64,000 nt of DNA from Bog-756 sp963727955 (GCA_963727955.1 CAVSII010000008.1:124001-188000), one strand, 5' to 3'; shown: positions 17,599 to 26,079, counted from the first letter of the stretch. The notes: a model not told the origin generated them from the letters alone. Translations and numbers: made by a program.

Positions 17599-18474
17599 CT
17601 ACCGCAGCCTCGAATCGGATTGATCGGACCCCGTTCGGTCGGATGGGGGGCGGGCGGGTCGGCCACCGGGTTCCTTCGAGGTGGCCACCGGGCGCACAGG
17701 CACGCCGGCGCCGGCCAGACGTTCCTTGGCCTCGGCCACGGTGAACTGGCCCAGGTGGAAGATGGAGGCGGCCAGCACTCCCTCCGCCCGACCCTCCCGT
17801 GCCCCCTCGACCAGATGGTCGAGGGTACCCACCCCACCCGAAGCGATGACCGGGACGTTGCACCGGTCGGTCACGGCCCGGGTGAGAGCGAGGTCGAAGC
17901 CATGGCGGGTCCCGTCGCGATCCATGGAGGTGAGCAGGATCTCACCGGCACCGGTGTCCGCCGACCGGCGGCACCAGTCGACGGCGTCGATGCCGGTGGG
18001 GTTGCGCCCGCCGTGGGTGAAGACCTCCCACCCGGAGCCGGCACTGTCTCCGTCCATCGGTAGTCCGCCCACCCTTCGCCGGGCGTCCACCGCCACCACC
18101 ACACACTGGCTGCCGAATTCGACAGCCAGCTCGGCCACCAGCTCAGGACGGTCGACGGCGGCGGTGTTGATCCCGACCTTGTCGGCCCCGGCCCGCAACA
18201 GCAGACGGGCGTCCTCCACCGACCGCACGCCGCCCCCGACGGTGAAGGGGATGAACACCGCCTCGGCCGTGCGGGACACCACCTCCACCATGGTGCGACG
18301 GTTGTCCGAGGAGGCGGTGATGTCCAGGAAGACCAGCTCGTCGGCGCCCTGGTCATCGTAGCGACGAGCCAGTTCGACCGGGTCGCCGGCGTCGAACAGG
18401 TCGGTGAACCGCACCCCTTTGACCACCCGACCCCCGTCCACGTCGAGACACGGGATCACACGGACAGTGCGCAC
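17599..18474 (-). CDS. hisF: Imidazole glycerol phosphate synthase, cyclase subunit
   Basis: Synthase partner of HisH; makes imidazole-glycerol phosphate and AICAR. The 291-residue barrel has the two catalytic aspartates, in IPCLDVDGGRVVKG and TSMDRDGT, and phosphate sites GGGVRS and SGGVGTLDH. The start GTG at 18474 lies 19 bases inside hisA, giving MRTVRVIPCLD; a GTG six codons later is possible. A polar C-terminal tail of about 30 residues is extra. Only ten bases separate it from the next operon gene. Confidence 0.95.
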   Translation of the reverse strand: MRTVRVIPCLDVDGGRVVKGVRFTDLFDAGDPVELARRYDDQGADELVFLDITASSDNRRTMVEVVSRTAEAVFIPFTVGGGVRSVEDARLLLRAGADKVGINTAAVDRPELVAELAVEFGSQCVVVAVDARRRVGGLPMDGDSAGSGWEVFTHGGRNPTGIDAVDWCRRSADTGAGEILLTSMDRDGTRHGFDLALTRAVTDRCNVPVIASGGVGTLDHLVEGAREGRAEGVLAASIFHLGQFTVAEAKERLAGAGVPVRPVATSKEPGGRPARPPSDRTGSDQSDSRLR

Positions 18475-19235
18475 GCCGCCAATCCCTCCTCGACGGTCAT
18501 CCTGCCGGCCACCAGGGCCCGGCCGGTGATCACACCGGCCAGCCGCCGGGGATTCGGGTCGACAGAGGACGACTGCTCCGCGGGGATGGCCAGCCGGGCC
18601 AGCGCCTTCACGTCGGCGACGCCGCCCACGCCCCCCGAGGCGATGACCGGGAGCTCGGTGGCCGCCAGCACGGTGGCCAGGCCGTCGAGATCCGGCCCGT
18701 CCAGCGTGCCGTCGCGGGCGATTGCGGTCACCACCAGCGCGGCCAGATCCACGTCGGCGTACTCGGCCATGACCTCGGCCACGGTGCGCCCGCTCGGCTG
18801 CTCCCAACCCCGGGCGGCCACCTCGGTGCGACCACCGGAACCCTGTCGGTAATCGACGCCCAGCGCCACCCGACCGGGATGGCGACGCACCATCCGACGG
18901 ACCTGGTCCGGTTGGTCGACGGCCACCGTGCCCAGGACCACCCGCGCCGCTCCTCCTTCGAGGAGCTCGTCCACGTCGGCCTCGGTACGCACCCCCCCGC
19001 CTACTTCGACCGGCACGGGGACGGCCGAGGCGATGGCCAGGACCAGGGCCCGGTTGACCGGTCGCCCGGTGCGGGCGGCATCGAGATCGACCACGTGCAG
19101 CCACGGAGCACCGGCGGCGGCGAAGCGCCGGGCCAGAGCGACCGGGTCGCCGTACTGGCTCTGTCGGCTGAAGTCGCCCTGGGTGAGCCGCACCGCCTCA
19201 CCGTCTCGGACGTCGATGGCCGGGTAGAGGTCCAT
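18456..19235 (-). CDS. hisA: ProFAR isomerase HisA
   Basis: Isomerises ProFAR to PRFAR in histidine synthesis. The 259-residue barrel shows LYPAIDVRDGEAVRL, VEVGGGVRTE, VTAIARDGTLDG and ASGGVGG. Its ATG at 19235 shares a base with the hisH stop (TGATG). In many Actinobacteria the homologue PriA also serves as TrpF; here a dedicated trpF exists at 7069-7812, so HisA need not be bifunctional. The phosphate and aspartate motifs alone do not settle this. Confidence 0.95.
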   Translation of the reverse strand: MDLYPAIDVRDGEAVRLTQGDFSRQSQYGDPVALARRFAAAGAPWLHVVDLDAARTGRPVNRALVLAIASAVPVPVEVGGGVRTEADVDELLEGGAARVVLGTVAVDQPDQVRRMVRRHPGRVALGVDYRQGSGGRTEVAARGWEQPSGRTVAEVMAEYADVDLAALVVTAIARDGTLDGPDLDGLATVLAATELPVIASGGVGGVADVKALARLAIPAEQSSSVDPNPRRLAGVITGRALVAGRMTVEEGLAACALSV

Positions 19236-19849
19236 CACACGGTGGTTCTGTCCACGGCCCGCACGAAGTTGTCCAGGATGGCCAGCCCCACGGCACCGGA
19301 CTTTTCGGGGTGGAATTGGGTGCCCCAGACCGCTCCCCATTCCGCCGCCGCGGTCAGGGCGCCCCCGTAGTCGCAGGTGGCGGTGGTCGCCTCGGTGATC
19401 TCGGGGGCGAACGAGTGGACGAAATAGACCCAGGCCGGGGTGTCCACACCGGCCAGGAGGGCCGACCGGGCCCGGTCGCCATCCAGGACATTCCACTGCA
19501 TCTGGGGGACCTTGACGGTCGCCGGCAACCGACGCACCCAGCCCGGCAGTACGCCGAGGCCCGGTTCGGAGGGGTCCTCGTCCGACCCCTGGTACAGCAA
19601 TTGGAACCCCACGCAGATGCCGAGGAAGGGCACCTGCCGCTCCACCGCCGACGACACTGCCTGGTCCAGGCGACTGGACCGCAGTGCCTGGGCGCAGCGT
19701 CCGAAGGCGCCCACCCCGGGGAGGACCACTCCGTCGGCGCCGGCGGCCAGATCCGGATCGGCGACCAGGCGGGCGTCGGCTCCGAGATGCTGAAGTGCCT
19801 TCTCGGCCGAGCGCAGGTTGCCGATCCCGTAGTCGAGGACGGCGATCAC
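19235..19849 (-). CDS. hisH: Imidazole glycerol phosphate synthase, glutaminase subunit
   Basis: Supplies ammonia from glutamine to HisF. The 204-residue class-I glutamine amidotransferase has the nucleophile cysteine in LGICVGFQLL and the His-Glu pair in GTQFHPEKS, plus the N-terminal DYGIGNLRS. Its stop overlaps the hisA start by one base. Ten bases separate it from hisB. Confidence 0.96.
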   Translation of the reverse strand: MIAVLDYGIGNLRSAEKALQHLGADARLVADPDLAAGADGVVLPGVGAFGRCAQALRSSRLDQAVSSAVERQVPFLGICVGFQLLYQGSDEDPSEPGLGVLPGWVRRLPATVKVPQMQWNVLDGDRARSALLAGVDTPAWVYFVHSFAPEITEATTATCDYGGALTAAAEWGAVWGTQFHPEKSGAVGLAILDNFVRAVDRTTV

Positions 19850-19859
19850 CGGGGCGCGG

Positions 19860-20474
19860 TCACAGTGACCCCTTGGTCGACGGTATGCCGACCCCCTCGC
19901 GGCGGACGGCGTCCCGCAGAGCGCGTGCTACACCCTTGAAGGAGGCCTCCAGGATGTGATGGGTGTTCTTGCCCGTGCGCCGGTGGACGTGGAGGGTCAG
20001 GGCGGCGGCGGTGGCCAGGGCCCGCCAGAACTCCTCGGCCAGTTGGGGGTCGAACGGGGGCGTGCCGAGGGGAAGGGTCTCCGGGGGGAAGTCGATGTCG
20101 TAGGCCAGGAAGGGTCGGCCGGACAGGTCGAGAGCCACCTCCACCAGTGCCTCGTCGAGGGGAAGGGAAACCGATCCGAAACGCCGGATGCCGGCCTTGT
20201 CCCCCAGCGCCTCGGCCAGAGCCTCACCGAGGGCGATGCCCACGTCCTCGACGGTGTGGTGGGCGTCGACCTCGAGATCCCCCTGGGCGGCCACGGTGAG
20301 GTCGATGCCGCCGTGACGACCGAGCTGGCTGAGCATGTGATCGAAGAAGGGCAGCCCGGTGGACACGGCGGTGACGCCCGCCCCGTCGATGTCGACGACC
20401 ACCTCGATGGACGTCTCCTTGGTCGATCGGGCCACCGAACCGGTCCGGGGCGGGAGGGACGTGGCTGTGCTCAT
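19860..20474 (-). CDS. hisB: Imidazoleglycerol-phosphate dehydratase
   Basis: Manganese-dependent dehydration of imidazole-glycerol phosphate. The 204-residue protein is the monofunctional form, lacking the phosphatase domain of enteric HisB. Metal-binding motifs are FFDHMLSQLGRHGG, DAHHTVEDVGI and, near the C-terminus, the degenerate repeat NTHHILEASFKG. Starts at the ATG at 20474, 37 bases after hisC. Confidence 0.96.
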   Translation of the reverse strand: MSTATSLPPRTGSVARSTKETSIEVVVDIDGAGVTAVSTGLPFFDHMLSQLGRHGGIDLTVAAQGDLEVDAHHTVEDVGIALGEALAEALGDKAGIRRFGSVSLPLDEALVEVALDLSGRPFLAYDIDFPPETLPLGTPPFDPQLAEEFWRALATAAALTLHVHRRTGKNTHHILEASFKGVARALRDAVRREGVGIPSTKGSL

Positions 20475-20511
20475 GACGGGTTCTCACTCATCGCAGGTTC
20501 ATCCCAGGCTC

Positions 20512-21615
20512 TCACTGGAGGCTTCCACTCAGGGCGGCCAGGAACCGGTCGTTCTCCGGTGGAAGGCCCACCGTGACCCGCAGGCACCCCTCGAGACCCG
20601 GCCACTCCGAACAGTCTCGCACGAGCACCGAGGCGTCGAGCAGATCGTTCCAGACCTGTCGGGCCTCCGTCGCCTGTGGCCGGAAGAGCACGAAGTTGGC
20701 GTCCGAGGGCCAAGACTCGACTGGGAGCTCGGCCAGGGCGGCGGCAATCCGTCCCCGCTCCTCTTTGAGCATGGCCACCCGGGTCTCCATCTGGTCGACA
20801 AAGCGCAGAGCCAGGCGTCCGGCTGCCTGCTTGGCCGCGTCGAGGTGATAGGGCAGGGCCACCGACTCACAGGCCGCCACCACCTCGGGCGGCCCGATCA
20901 GATAGCCCAGCCGCAGCCCGGCCATGGCCCACGTCTTGGAGAAGGTACGGACGACCACCAGGCGGTCCGAACCCGGCTCTGCCGCGGTGATCAGCGTCGA
21001 CGCCGACGTGGGGGCGAACTGCCCATAGGCCTCGTCCACCACCACCAACCCGGGGGCCAGGGCCAGCACCTGACGGACGTCGTCGATGGGCTCGGACCGG
21101 CCGGTCGGATTGTTGGGTGAGCAGAGGAAGGTGATCACCGGCCGGTCATTGTCGACCACCCGCCTCACCTCGTCGAAGTCGAGGCCGAAGGAATCGGTGC
21201 GGCTCCCGGCCACCACTTCGGTCCCGGTGATCCGGGCGATGTGCCCATGCAGGGTATAGGTGGGCTCGAACAGGGCCACCCGCCGGCCCGGCCCCCCGTA
21301 GGCCAGCAGCAGGCACTGCAGAACCTCGTTGGACCCGTTGCCACAGAAGATCTGGTCGGTGCCCACCCCGTGGTACGTGGCCAGAGCCTCCCGGAGGGCG
21401 GTGGCATGGCGGTCGGGATAGCGGTGGAGATCCAGATCGGCCAGCTCGTCGCGAAAGGCTGCGAGCCATTCTTCCGGGGGTGCCAGCGGCGATTCGTTGG
21501 TGTTGAGTCGGACCTCGACGTCGAGCTGGGGGGAGTGGTAGCCGGTAAGCACCACCAGGTCCTCGCGCACAGCGGGGACGGAGCTGGGCTGGCCCGACGG
21601 GCCTACCGCGGCCAT
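20512..21615 (-). CDS. hisC: Histidinol-phosphate aminotransferase
   Basis: PLP-dependent transamination of imidazole-acetol phosphate. The 367-residue fold-type-I aminotransferase has LNTNESPL near the N-terminus, GNGSNEVLQ, NNPTGR, VVDEAYGQF and the PLP lysine in RTFSKTWAMAGLRLGY. The ATG at 21615 lies 13 bases inside the end of hisD, so translation is probably coupled. Confidence 0.95.
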   Translation of the reverse strand: MAAVGPSGQPSSVPAVREDLVVLTGYHSPQLDVEVRLNTNESPLAPPEEWLAAFRDELADLDLHRYPDRHATALREALATYHGVGTDQIFCGNGSNEVLQCLLLAYGGPGRRVALFEPTYTLHGHIARITGTEVVAGSRTDSFGLDFDEVRRVVDNDRPVITFLCSPNNPTGRSEPIDDVRQVLALAPGLVVVDEAYGQFAPTSASTLITAAEPGSDRLVVVRTFSKTWAMAGLRLGYLIGPPEVVAACESVALPYHLDAAKQAAGRLALRFVDQMETRVAMLKEERGRIAAALAELPVESWPSDANFVLFRPQATEARQVWNDLLDASVLVRDCSEWPGLEGCLRVTVGLPPENDRFLAALSGSLQ

Positions 21616-22904
21616 CGCCGTCGCACCGATTCGGCATGGGCCACGAGGCCCTCGGTTTCGGCCAGTGTGACCACGTGCGGACCGAGGACTTCCAATGCCT
21701 TCTCGCTGACTGTCACGGCGTGGATGTGTCGCCGGAAGTCGTCGACCCGCAGCGCGCTGGCGAATCGAGCGGTCCGGTTGGTGGGCAGGACGTGATTGGG
21801 TCCGGCCAGATAGTCGCCGAAGCTGGCCGGCGAGTCCGGACCGAGGAAGACGGCGCCGGCCGACCGAACCAGAGGCAGGAGGGATTCCGCCTGCTCGATG
21901 AGGATCTCGAGGTGCTCGGGAGCTACCACGTTGGCCACGGCACAGGCCTGGTCGGGGCCGTCCACCATCACGATGATGCCACCGGCGGCCAGGGTGGACT
22001 CGAGATAGCTCCGGCGGGGCGAAGCGGCCACCAGGCCATCGACCTCGTCGCTGACGGCGTCGGCCACCTCCTCCGACCAGGTCAGCAACCAGGCCAGGCC
22101 GTCGGGCCCGTGCTCGGCCTGCACCACCAGATCGACGGCGGCCCAGGCGGGCGGGGTGTCAGGCCCGGCGATCACCACCACTTCGGAGGGTCCGGCGAAG
22201 GCCGAGGCCACACCGACCACCCCCGACACCTGCCGCTTGGCCTCGGCCACGTAGCGGTTGCCGGGGCCGACCACCACGTCGACCCGTTCGATCGACTCGG
22301 TCCCGTAAGCCATGGCCGCGATGGCCTGGGCCCCGCCCACCCGGTAGACCTCGTCGACACCGGCCACCGCTGCGGCGGCCAGGGTGGCGTCGTCGATCTG
22401 TCCGTCGGGACCGGGAGGGACGCAGAGGGCGATCGATTCGACCCCAGCCACCTGGGCCGGCAGGGCGCACATGAGGACCGTCGACGGATAGCGGGCCCGA
22501 CCGCCAGGCGCATAACAGCCGGCCCGGGCTACCGGTCGCACCAGATGACGGACCTCGACGCCGCCCAGCTCGAAGTCCGCCGGCTCACCACCGCCGGCTT
22601 CGTGAGCGTGGTAGGCGACAATCCTGTCGCGGGCCACCTCGAGCCCGTCACGGAGAGCGCCGGGAATGCGCGCCAGCGCCGCGTCCAGTTCCCCCGGCGG
22701 AACCCTGATCTCGTCCACCCGCACGCCGTCGAACTTCTCGGTCAGCCGACGTAGCGCGTGGTCTCCTCCGGTACGGACGTCGGCGATGATGGCCGCCACC
22801 GCCGCCGAAGACCGATCCTGCTCGTCGACCGGGGCGGGCAGGGCTGCCTCCAGCTGGCGTCGGTCGCCGATGAAGCCGCGGAGATCGAGCCGACGGAGAG
22901 CCAT
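21603..22904 (-). CDS. hisD: Histidinol dehydrogenase
   Basis: Zinc enzyme oxidising histidinol to histidine in two NAD-dependent steps. The 433-residue protein carries VGPGNRYVAEAKRQV, the GPSEVVVIA loop, the metal and catalytic region QAEHGPDGLAWLL, and PEHLEI plus GPNHVLPT. It heads the hisDCBHAF-groES-like-hisI-trpE-ygfZ unit. The ATG at 22904 has no Shine-Dalgarno, but TAGCAT lies nine bases upstream, suggesting a leaderless mRNA. Confidence 0.96.
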   Translation of the reverse strand: MALRRLDLRGFIGDRRQLEAALPAPVDEQDRSSAAVAAIIADVRTGGDHALRRLTEKFDGVRVDEIRVPPGELDAALARIPGALRDGLEVARDRIVAYHAHEAGGGEPADFELGGVEVRHLVRPVARAGCYAPGGRARYPSTVLMCALPAQVAGVESIALCVPPGPDGQIDDATLAAAAVAGVDEVYRVGGAQAIAAMAYGTESIERVDVVVGPGNRYVAEAKRQVSGVVGVASAFAGPSEVVVIAGPDTPPAWAAVDLVVQAEHGPDGLAWLLTWSEEVADAVSDEVDGLVAASPRRSYLESTLAAGGIIVMVDGPDQACAVANVVAPEHLEILIEQAESLLPLVRSAGAVFLGPDSPASFGDYLAGPNHVLPTNRTARFASALRVDDFRRHIHAVTVSEKALEVLGPHVVTLAETEGLVAHAESVRRRWPR

Positions 22905-22913
22905 AGCCCGTCG

Positions 22914-22919
22914 ATGCTA
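22914..22919 (-). promoter_or_regulatory. TAGCAT -10 element of the his-trp superoperon
   Basis: TAGCAT on the minus strand ends nine bases before the hisD ATG and fits TANNNT. It would place the transcript start at or next to the start codon. No attenuator-like histidine-rich leader is present in the 134-bp gap. Confidence 0.55.
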
Positions 22920-23038
22920 CCGGACCGGGTACTTCCTCCCACCGTCCGCACCACCTCCGGCCACCGTGCGCATCCACCGTCCGCCGTCACCGGTCCCGAG
23001 CGTGGTTCCAACGCACACGGTGATGCCATGATCGTCCT

Positions 23039-23254
23039 ATGCCCGCCGATCGACCCCAGCCCGTCCGCTCCGCAGAACTGTCATCTCTGGCCACCGCCCT
23101 CGACGAGCTCACCCGACGGGTGACCGTCCATGCCGATGCAGCCGATGCCACCAAGGACGAGGAGACAGCGCGGGAGCTGTTCGCCATCGAACGGGCCCTG
23201 GCCACGGCCAACCGCCGTCTGGCCCGCCTGGCCTCCAGTCTGGGCCGACGCTGA
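23039..23254 (+). CDS. Small charged helical protein, unknown function
   Basis: A 71-residue protein without cysteine, predicted to be almost entirely helical: from residue 12 onward, leucine and alanine alternate with Arg/Glu/Asp in a heptad-like pattern (LATALDELTRRV, ELFAIERALATANRRLARL). A short coiled-coil or helix-hairpin is likely. CATGAT (23027-23032), one base off the TANNNT -10, lies six bases before the ATG, as at other leaderless starts here. It is divergent from hisD. I do not recognise a family; codon pattern and context favour a real gene. Confidence 0.65.
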   Translation: MPADRPQPVRSAELSSLATALDELTRRVTVHADAADATKDEETARELFAIERALATANRRLARLASSLGRR

Positions 23255-23568
23255 AGGGCCGGCCGACCGGCCGGCCGACCTGGCCGGCTCAGCGCGGGGA
23301 GCCCCGATCGCGGCGAAGGCACCCCGAAGGGTGCCTTCGCGGGAGCGGTACGGGCGGCGGATCCCGAACTCCGCTCTGCGGAACCAGTTGGCGGGAACCG
23401 GTTCCGAGACCTCTAGATCATCATGTTTTGGCCACAATTTCCAGTCATCTCTGAGATCGGGGCGGACCCGGCAGGCGGCCCCGGGCACCCACCGGTGGAA
23501 TCGTCCCAGCTAGAGCAGTAGTTCTTCGGGCACGACAGGCGCGCCTCCCGGCGGCCCGGGCTGTCCGG
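23255..23568. other. Only gene-free stretch above 300 bases, between convergent genes
   Basis: Holds a 12-bp unit repeated twice in tandem (23257-23280), a perfect 12-bp hairpin (23313-23340), a 12-base palindrome GGAACCGGTTCC (23394-23405) and an AT-rich patch (about 23411-23455, 26 of 45 bases A or T) that contrasts with the GC-rich surroundings. Reading frames here overlap neighbours or lack family-like sequence. No tRNA-like fold seen. Confidence 0.6.
23313..23340. terminator. Perfect 12-bp stem with CGAA loop between convergent genes
   Basis: GCGAAGGCACCC pairs perfectly with GGGTGCCTTCGC around the loop CGAA. It lies 58 bases after the small ORF and 228 bases beyond the nth stop. No U-tract follows on either strand, so it is at best an L-shaped (tractless) actinobacterial terminator, or another structured RNA element. 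Confidence 0.5.
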
Positions 23569-24270
23569 TCATGGCTGGGGCCTGGCCCGCCCCTTCCGCC
23601 CCGCCCCCTCCTGGGCAAGGAGCACATCGGCCGAGGGACAGAAATCGGCCAGGATGCACACCCCACAATGCGGCGAACGGGCCGTGCAGGTGGCCCGTCC
23701 GTGGAGGATCAGACGGAGGCTGAAGGTGCCCCGCTGGGCGGCGGGGATCATCCGGTTGAGCACCATCTCGACCTTGACCGGGTCGGACTCATCGGTCAGG
23801 CCGAGCCGACGTGAGAGCCGTTGGACGTGGGTGTCGACGGGCAGGCCCGGCAGTCCGAAGTCGACGCTACGGACCACGTTGGCCGTCTTCCGACCCACAC
23901 CGGGCAAGGTGACCAGATCCGACATGGCCGTCGGAACCTGTCCCCTGAAACGCTCCACCAGAGCCCCGGCCATCCCCACCAGACTGCGCGCCTTGGAGCG
24001 GAAGAACCCGGTTGATCTGATTATCTCCTCGACCTCGCCGAGGTCGGCCACCGCCAGCGACTCGGGATCGGGAAAACGGGCGAACAGGGCGGGCGTGGTC
24101 CTGTTCACCCTCTGGTCGGTGGTTTGGGCCGACAGGATGGTGGCCACCAGCAGTTGGAATGCGTCGGTGTGGTCGAGGGCGCACAGGGTTCGGGCCGACC
24201 CGGGAAACTCCCGAGCCAGACGTTCATTGGTCACGCGGGCCCGACCGCCCGGCGTCCGCGGCAGTGCCAT
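23569..24270 (-). CDS. nth: Endonuclease III (DNA glycosylase/AP lyase)
   Basis: Base-excision repair of oxidised pyrimidines. The 233-residue protein has the helix-hairpin-helix with catalytic lysine (LPGVGRKTANV), the catalytic aspartate in PVDTHVQRL, and the [4Fe-4S] ligands spaced C-x6-C-x2-C-x5-C in CTARSPHCGVCILADFC. The ATG at 24270 is supported by TAAGGT seven bases upstream; longer readings would enter the divergent mshD gene. The C-terminus carries a short basic tail. Confidence 0.95.
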   Translation of the reverse strand: MALPRTPGGRARVTNERLAREFPGSARTLCALDHTDAFQLLVATILSAQTTDQRVNRTTPALFARFPDPESLAVADLGEVEEIIRSTGFFRSKARSLVGMAGALVERFRGQVPTAMSDLVTLPGVGRKTANVVRSVDFGLPGLPVDTHVQRLSRRLGLTDESDPVKVEMVLNRMIPAAQRGTFSLRLILHGRATCTARSPHCGVCILADFCPSADVLLAQEGAGRKGRARPQP

Positions 24271-24277
24271 GGTTGCG

Positions 24278-24283
24278 ACCTTA
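24278..24283 (-). promoter_or_regulatory. TAAGGT -10 element of nth, leaderless
   Basis: Ends exactly seven bases before the nth ATG in a 33-bp divergent gap (24271-24303), which leaves no room for a leader with a Shine-Dalgarno sequence. Confidence 0.65.
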
Positions 24284-24290
24284 ATGGCGA

Positions 24291-24296
24291 TAGCGT
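24291..24296 (+). promoter_or_regulatory. TAGCGT -10 element of mshD, leaderless
   Basis: Ends exactly seven bases before the mshD ATG. It lies seven bases from the oppositely directed nth -10, so the two polymerase sites overlap and should exclude one another. Confidence 0.65.
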
Positions 24297-24303
24297 CCCG
24301 ACC

Positions 24304-25248
24304 ATGGGGGTGACCGACCTCACCACGGTGGTGGGCGCCGATGGCCTCAGAGCCGGGGACATCGCCTCCTTGCTCCAGCGGGTGAACGCCGCATCGGGTG
24401 GCGATGGGCTCAGCGAGCACAAACGGATGGCCGTCCTGGGCGCCGGTACAGACGTCTCGCCGGGTGCCGTCCTGGCCGGCGCCGTCGAAGCCCGTTCCCG
24501 ACCAGCGCCATCACTTGTCGGTTTCGCCCCGGTGGTGGGTGACCCGGCGGCGGGCAGCTACGCCGTCGAGTTGGTGGTCGATCCCGAGGTTGAGGATCCT
24601 TCTGGACTGGCCGACGAACTGCTGGAGGCGGCCATCGCCCTGGTCATCCGGTGCGGCGGCGGCTCGCTTCGGTTATGGTCGCCGGCGGCCACCGCCGACG
24701 ATGACAGGCGGGCGGGCGCCCACGGCCTGCACCGCGAGAGGGACCTGATCCAGATGCGCTGTCCCCTGCCCCTCGACCCGGCCGTCCGCAGTGGCCACGC
24801 CGCGCTCACCACCCGTCCTTTCCGGCCCGGTGTCGACGATCAGGCCTGGCTGGCCGTCAACAACCGGGCCTTCGGTGACCATCCCGAACAGGGGCATTGG
24901 GACATGGGCCAGTTGCGGGCCCACCTGTCGGAAGCGTGGTTCGACCCAGACGGATTCCTGCTGGTCGAAGAGGACGGCAGGGTGGCCGGTTCCTGTTGGA
25001 CCAAAGTGCACGCCGACACCCGGCCACCGATGGGCGAGATCTACGTGATCGCCGTCGACCCCGACTTTCAGGGACGCGGGTGGGGTCGTGCCCTCACCGA
25101 GGCGGGTCTCGACTGGTTGGCCGGACAGGGATTGACCGTGGGCATGCTCTATGTCGACGCCGACAACACTGCGGCCGTCTCGCTCTACCGGTCGATGGGC
25201 TTCATCGACCACCACATCGACCGGGCTTATGTCGGGAGGTTCGCCTGA
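24304..25248 (+). CDS. mshD: Mycothiol synthase-like GNAT acetyltransferase
   Basis: Last step of mycothiol synthesis: acetylation of Cys-GlcN-Ins. The 314-residue protein has two GNAT halves as in MshD; the N-terminal half (about 1-150) is degenerate and the C-terminal half (about 160-314) is active-looking, with the AcCoA loop DPDFQGRGWGRALT and the hallmark LYVDADNTAAVSLYRSMGF. The segment NNRAFGDHPEQGHWD corresponds to the MshD substrate region. ATG at 24304 follows TAGCGT by seven bases. Mycothiol is confined to Actinobacteria, which supports the phylum call. Confidence 0.9.
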   Translation: MGVTDLTTVVGADGLRAGDIASLLQRVNAASGGDGLSEHKRMAVLGAGTDVSPGAVLAGAVEARSRPAPSLVGFAPVVGDPAAGSYAVELVVDPEVEDPSGLADELLEAAIALVIRCGGGSLRLWSPAATADDDRRAGAHGLHRERDLIQMRCPLPLDPAVRSGHAALTTRPFRPGVDDQAWLAVNNRAFGDHPEQGHWDMGQLRAHLSEAWFDPDGFLLVEEDGRVAGSCWTKVHADTRPPMGEIYVIAVDPDFQGRGWGRALTEAGLDWLAGQGLTVGMLYVDADNTAAVSLYRSMGFIDHHIDRAYVGRFA

Positions 25249-25261
25249 GCCTCGTCGCCGC

Positions 25262-25951
25262 TCAGGTCACCCCGATCAAGTGGCCGATGACGTAGGTGAC
25301 GCCGGCGGCCACGGCCGAGATGAGGAGCTGGCGGGCCGCCGACCATACCCATGAGCGACCGGTGAAGTGGGCCAGCCCGGCACCGATGACCACGGCTCCC
25401 ACCGCCCCGAGGATCACCGACCATACGGTGGCCTTGGTTCCCGAGCTCACCAACCAGGGAATGAGGGGGACAAAGGCGCCGAGGGCGAAGGTCACGAACG
25501 AAGAGGCGGCCGCCTGGAAGGGCTTGCCCGTCTGAGCGGGATCGATGCCCAGCTCCTCGCGTGCATGGGTCTCCAGGGCGATTTCGGGGTCGCGCATCAT
25601 CTTGGCCGACAGCTCGGCGGCCATCGACGAGTCGAGCCCCCGGCTCTCGTAGATGGCGGCCAGCTCCTTGCGCTCGTCATCCGGGTCGTGCCAGATGGCC
25701 TCACGCTCGACGTCGAGCTCCCGCAGCATGAGCTCGGACTGCGCTCTCATCGAGACGTACTCGCCGGCCGCCATCGAAAAGGATCCGGCCAACAGCCCGG
25801 CGATGCCGGCCAATCGGACGGCCCCGGCCGAGGCGTGGGCACCGGCCATGCCCAGGATGAGGGCGACGTTGGAGACCAAGCCGTCGCTCAGCCCGAACAC
25901 GGCGGCCCGTGGTCCCCCGCCCTGGAGGTTGCGATGACTGTGCTCGGACAC
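25262..25951 (-). CDS. VIT1/CCC1-family transporter
   Basis: Integral membrane transporter of the vacuolar iron transporter family, likely exporting Fe2+ or Mn2+. The 229-residue protein shows the family opening VFGLSDGLVSN, a first pair of membrane helices ending in GSFSMAAGEYVSMRAQ, a hydrophilic central loop with acidic residues and DP repeats (about 75-140), and three C-terminal helices. No rubrerythrin-like domain is attached. It starts at a GTG with TACGCT seven bases upstream, and converges on mshD, 13 bases between stops. Confidence 0.9.
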   Translation of the reverse strand: MSEHSHRNLQGGGPRAAVFGLSDGLVSNVALILGMAGAHASAGAVRLAGIAGLLAGSFSMAAGEYVSMRAQSELMLRELDVEREAIWHDPDDERKELAAIYESRGLDSSMAAELSAKMMRDPEIALETHAREELGIDPAQTGKPFQAAASSFVTFALGAFVPLIPWLVSSGTKATVWSVILGAVGAVVIGAGLAHFTGRSWVWSAARQLLISAVAAGVTYVIGHLIGVT

Positions 25952-25958
25952 GAAGAGC

Positions 25959-25964
25959 AGCGTA
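25959..25964 (-). promoter_or_regulatory. TACGCT -10 element of VIT1-type gene, leaderless
   Basis: Ends seven bases before the GTG start at 25951, matching TANNNT and the spacing seen at nth, mshD, the MaoC gene and the MerR gene. Confidence 0.6.
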
Positions 25965-26066
25965 CCGAGGAGATGAGCCTGAGGACCGACTGAGGTTGCG
26001 AGGAAGGACTACCTCAGTTACCGGTCAGCCTCAGCCCGGCGGGTGGTCGTCCGGGCAGGACTCCCC

Positions 26067-26072
26067 TACAGT
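26067..26072 (+). promoter_or_regulatory. TACAGT -10 element of MaoC gene, leaderless
   Basis: Ends seven bases before the ATG at 26080. No Shine-Dalgarno lies in between. Confidence 0.6.
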
Positions 26073-26079
26073 TCCCGAC

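Noticed and set aside
23130..23513. A 127-codon plus-strand ORF beyond the small helical protein
   Set aside because: It starts within the small gene in another frame, runs across the hairpin, and has Pro/Arg/Trp-rich shadow-like composition.
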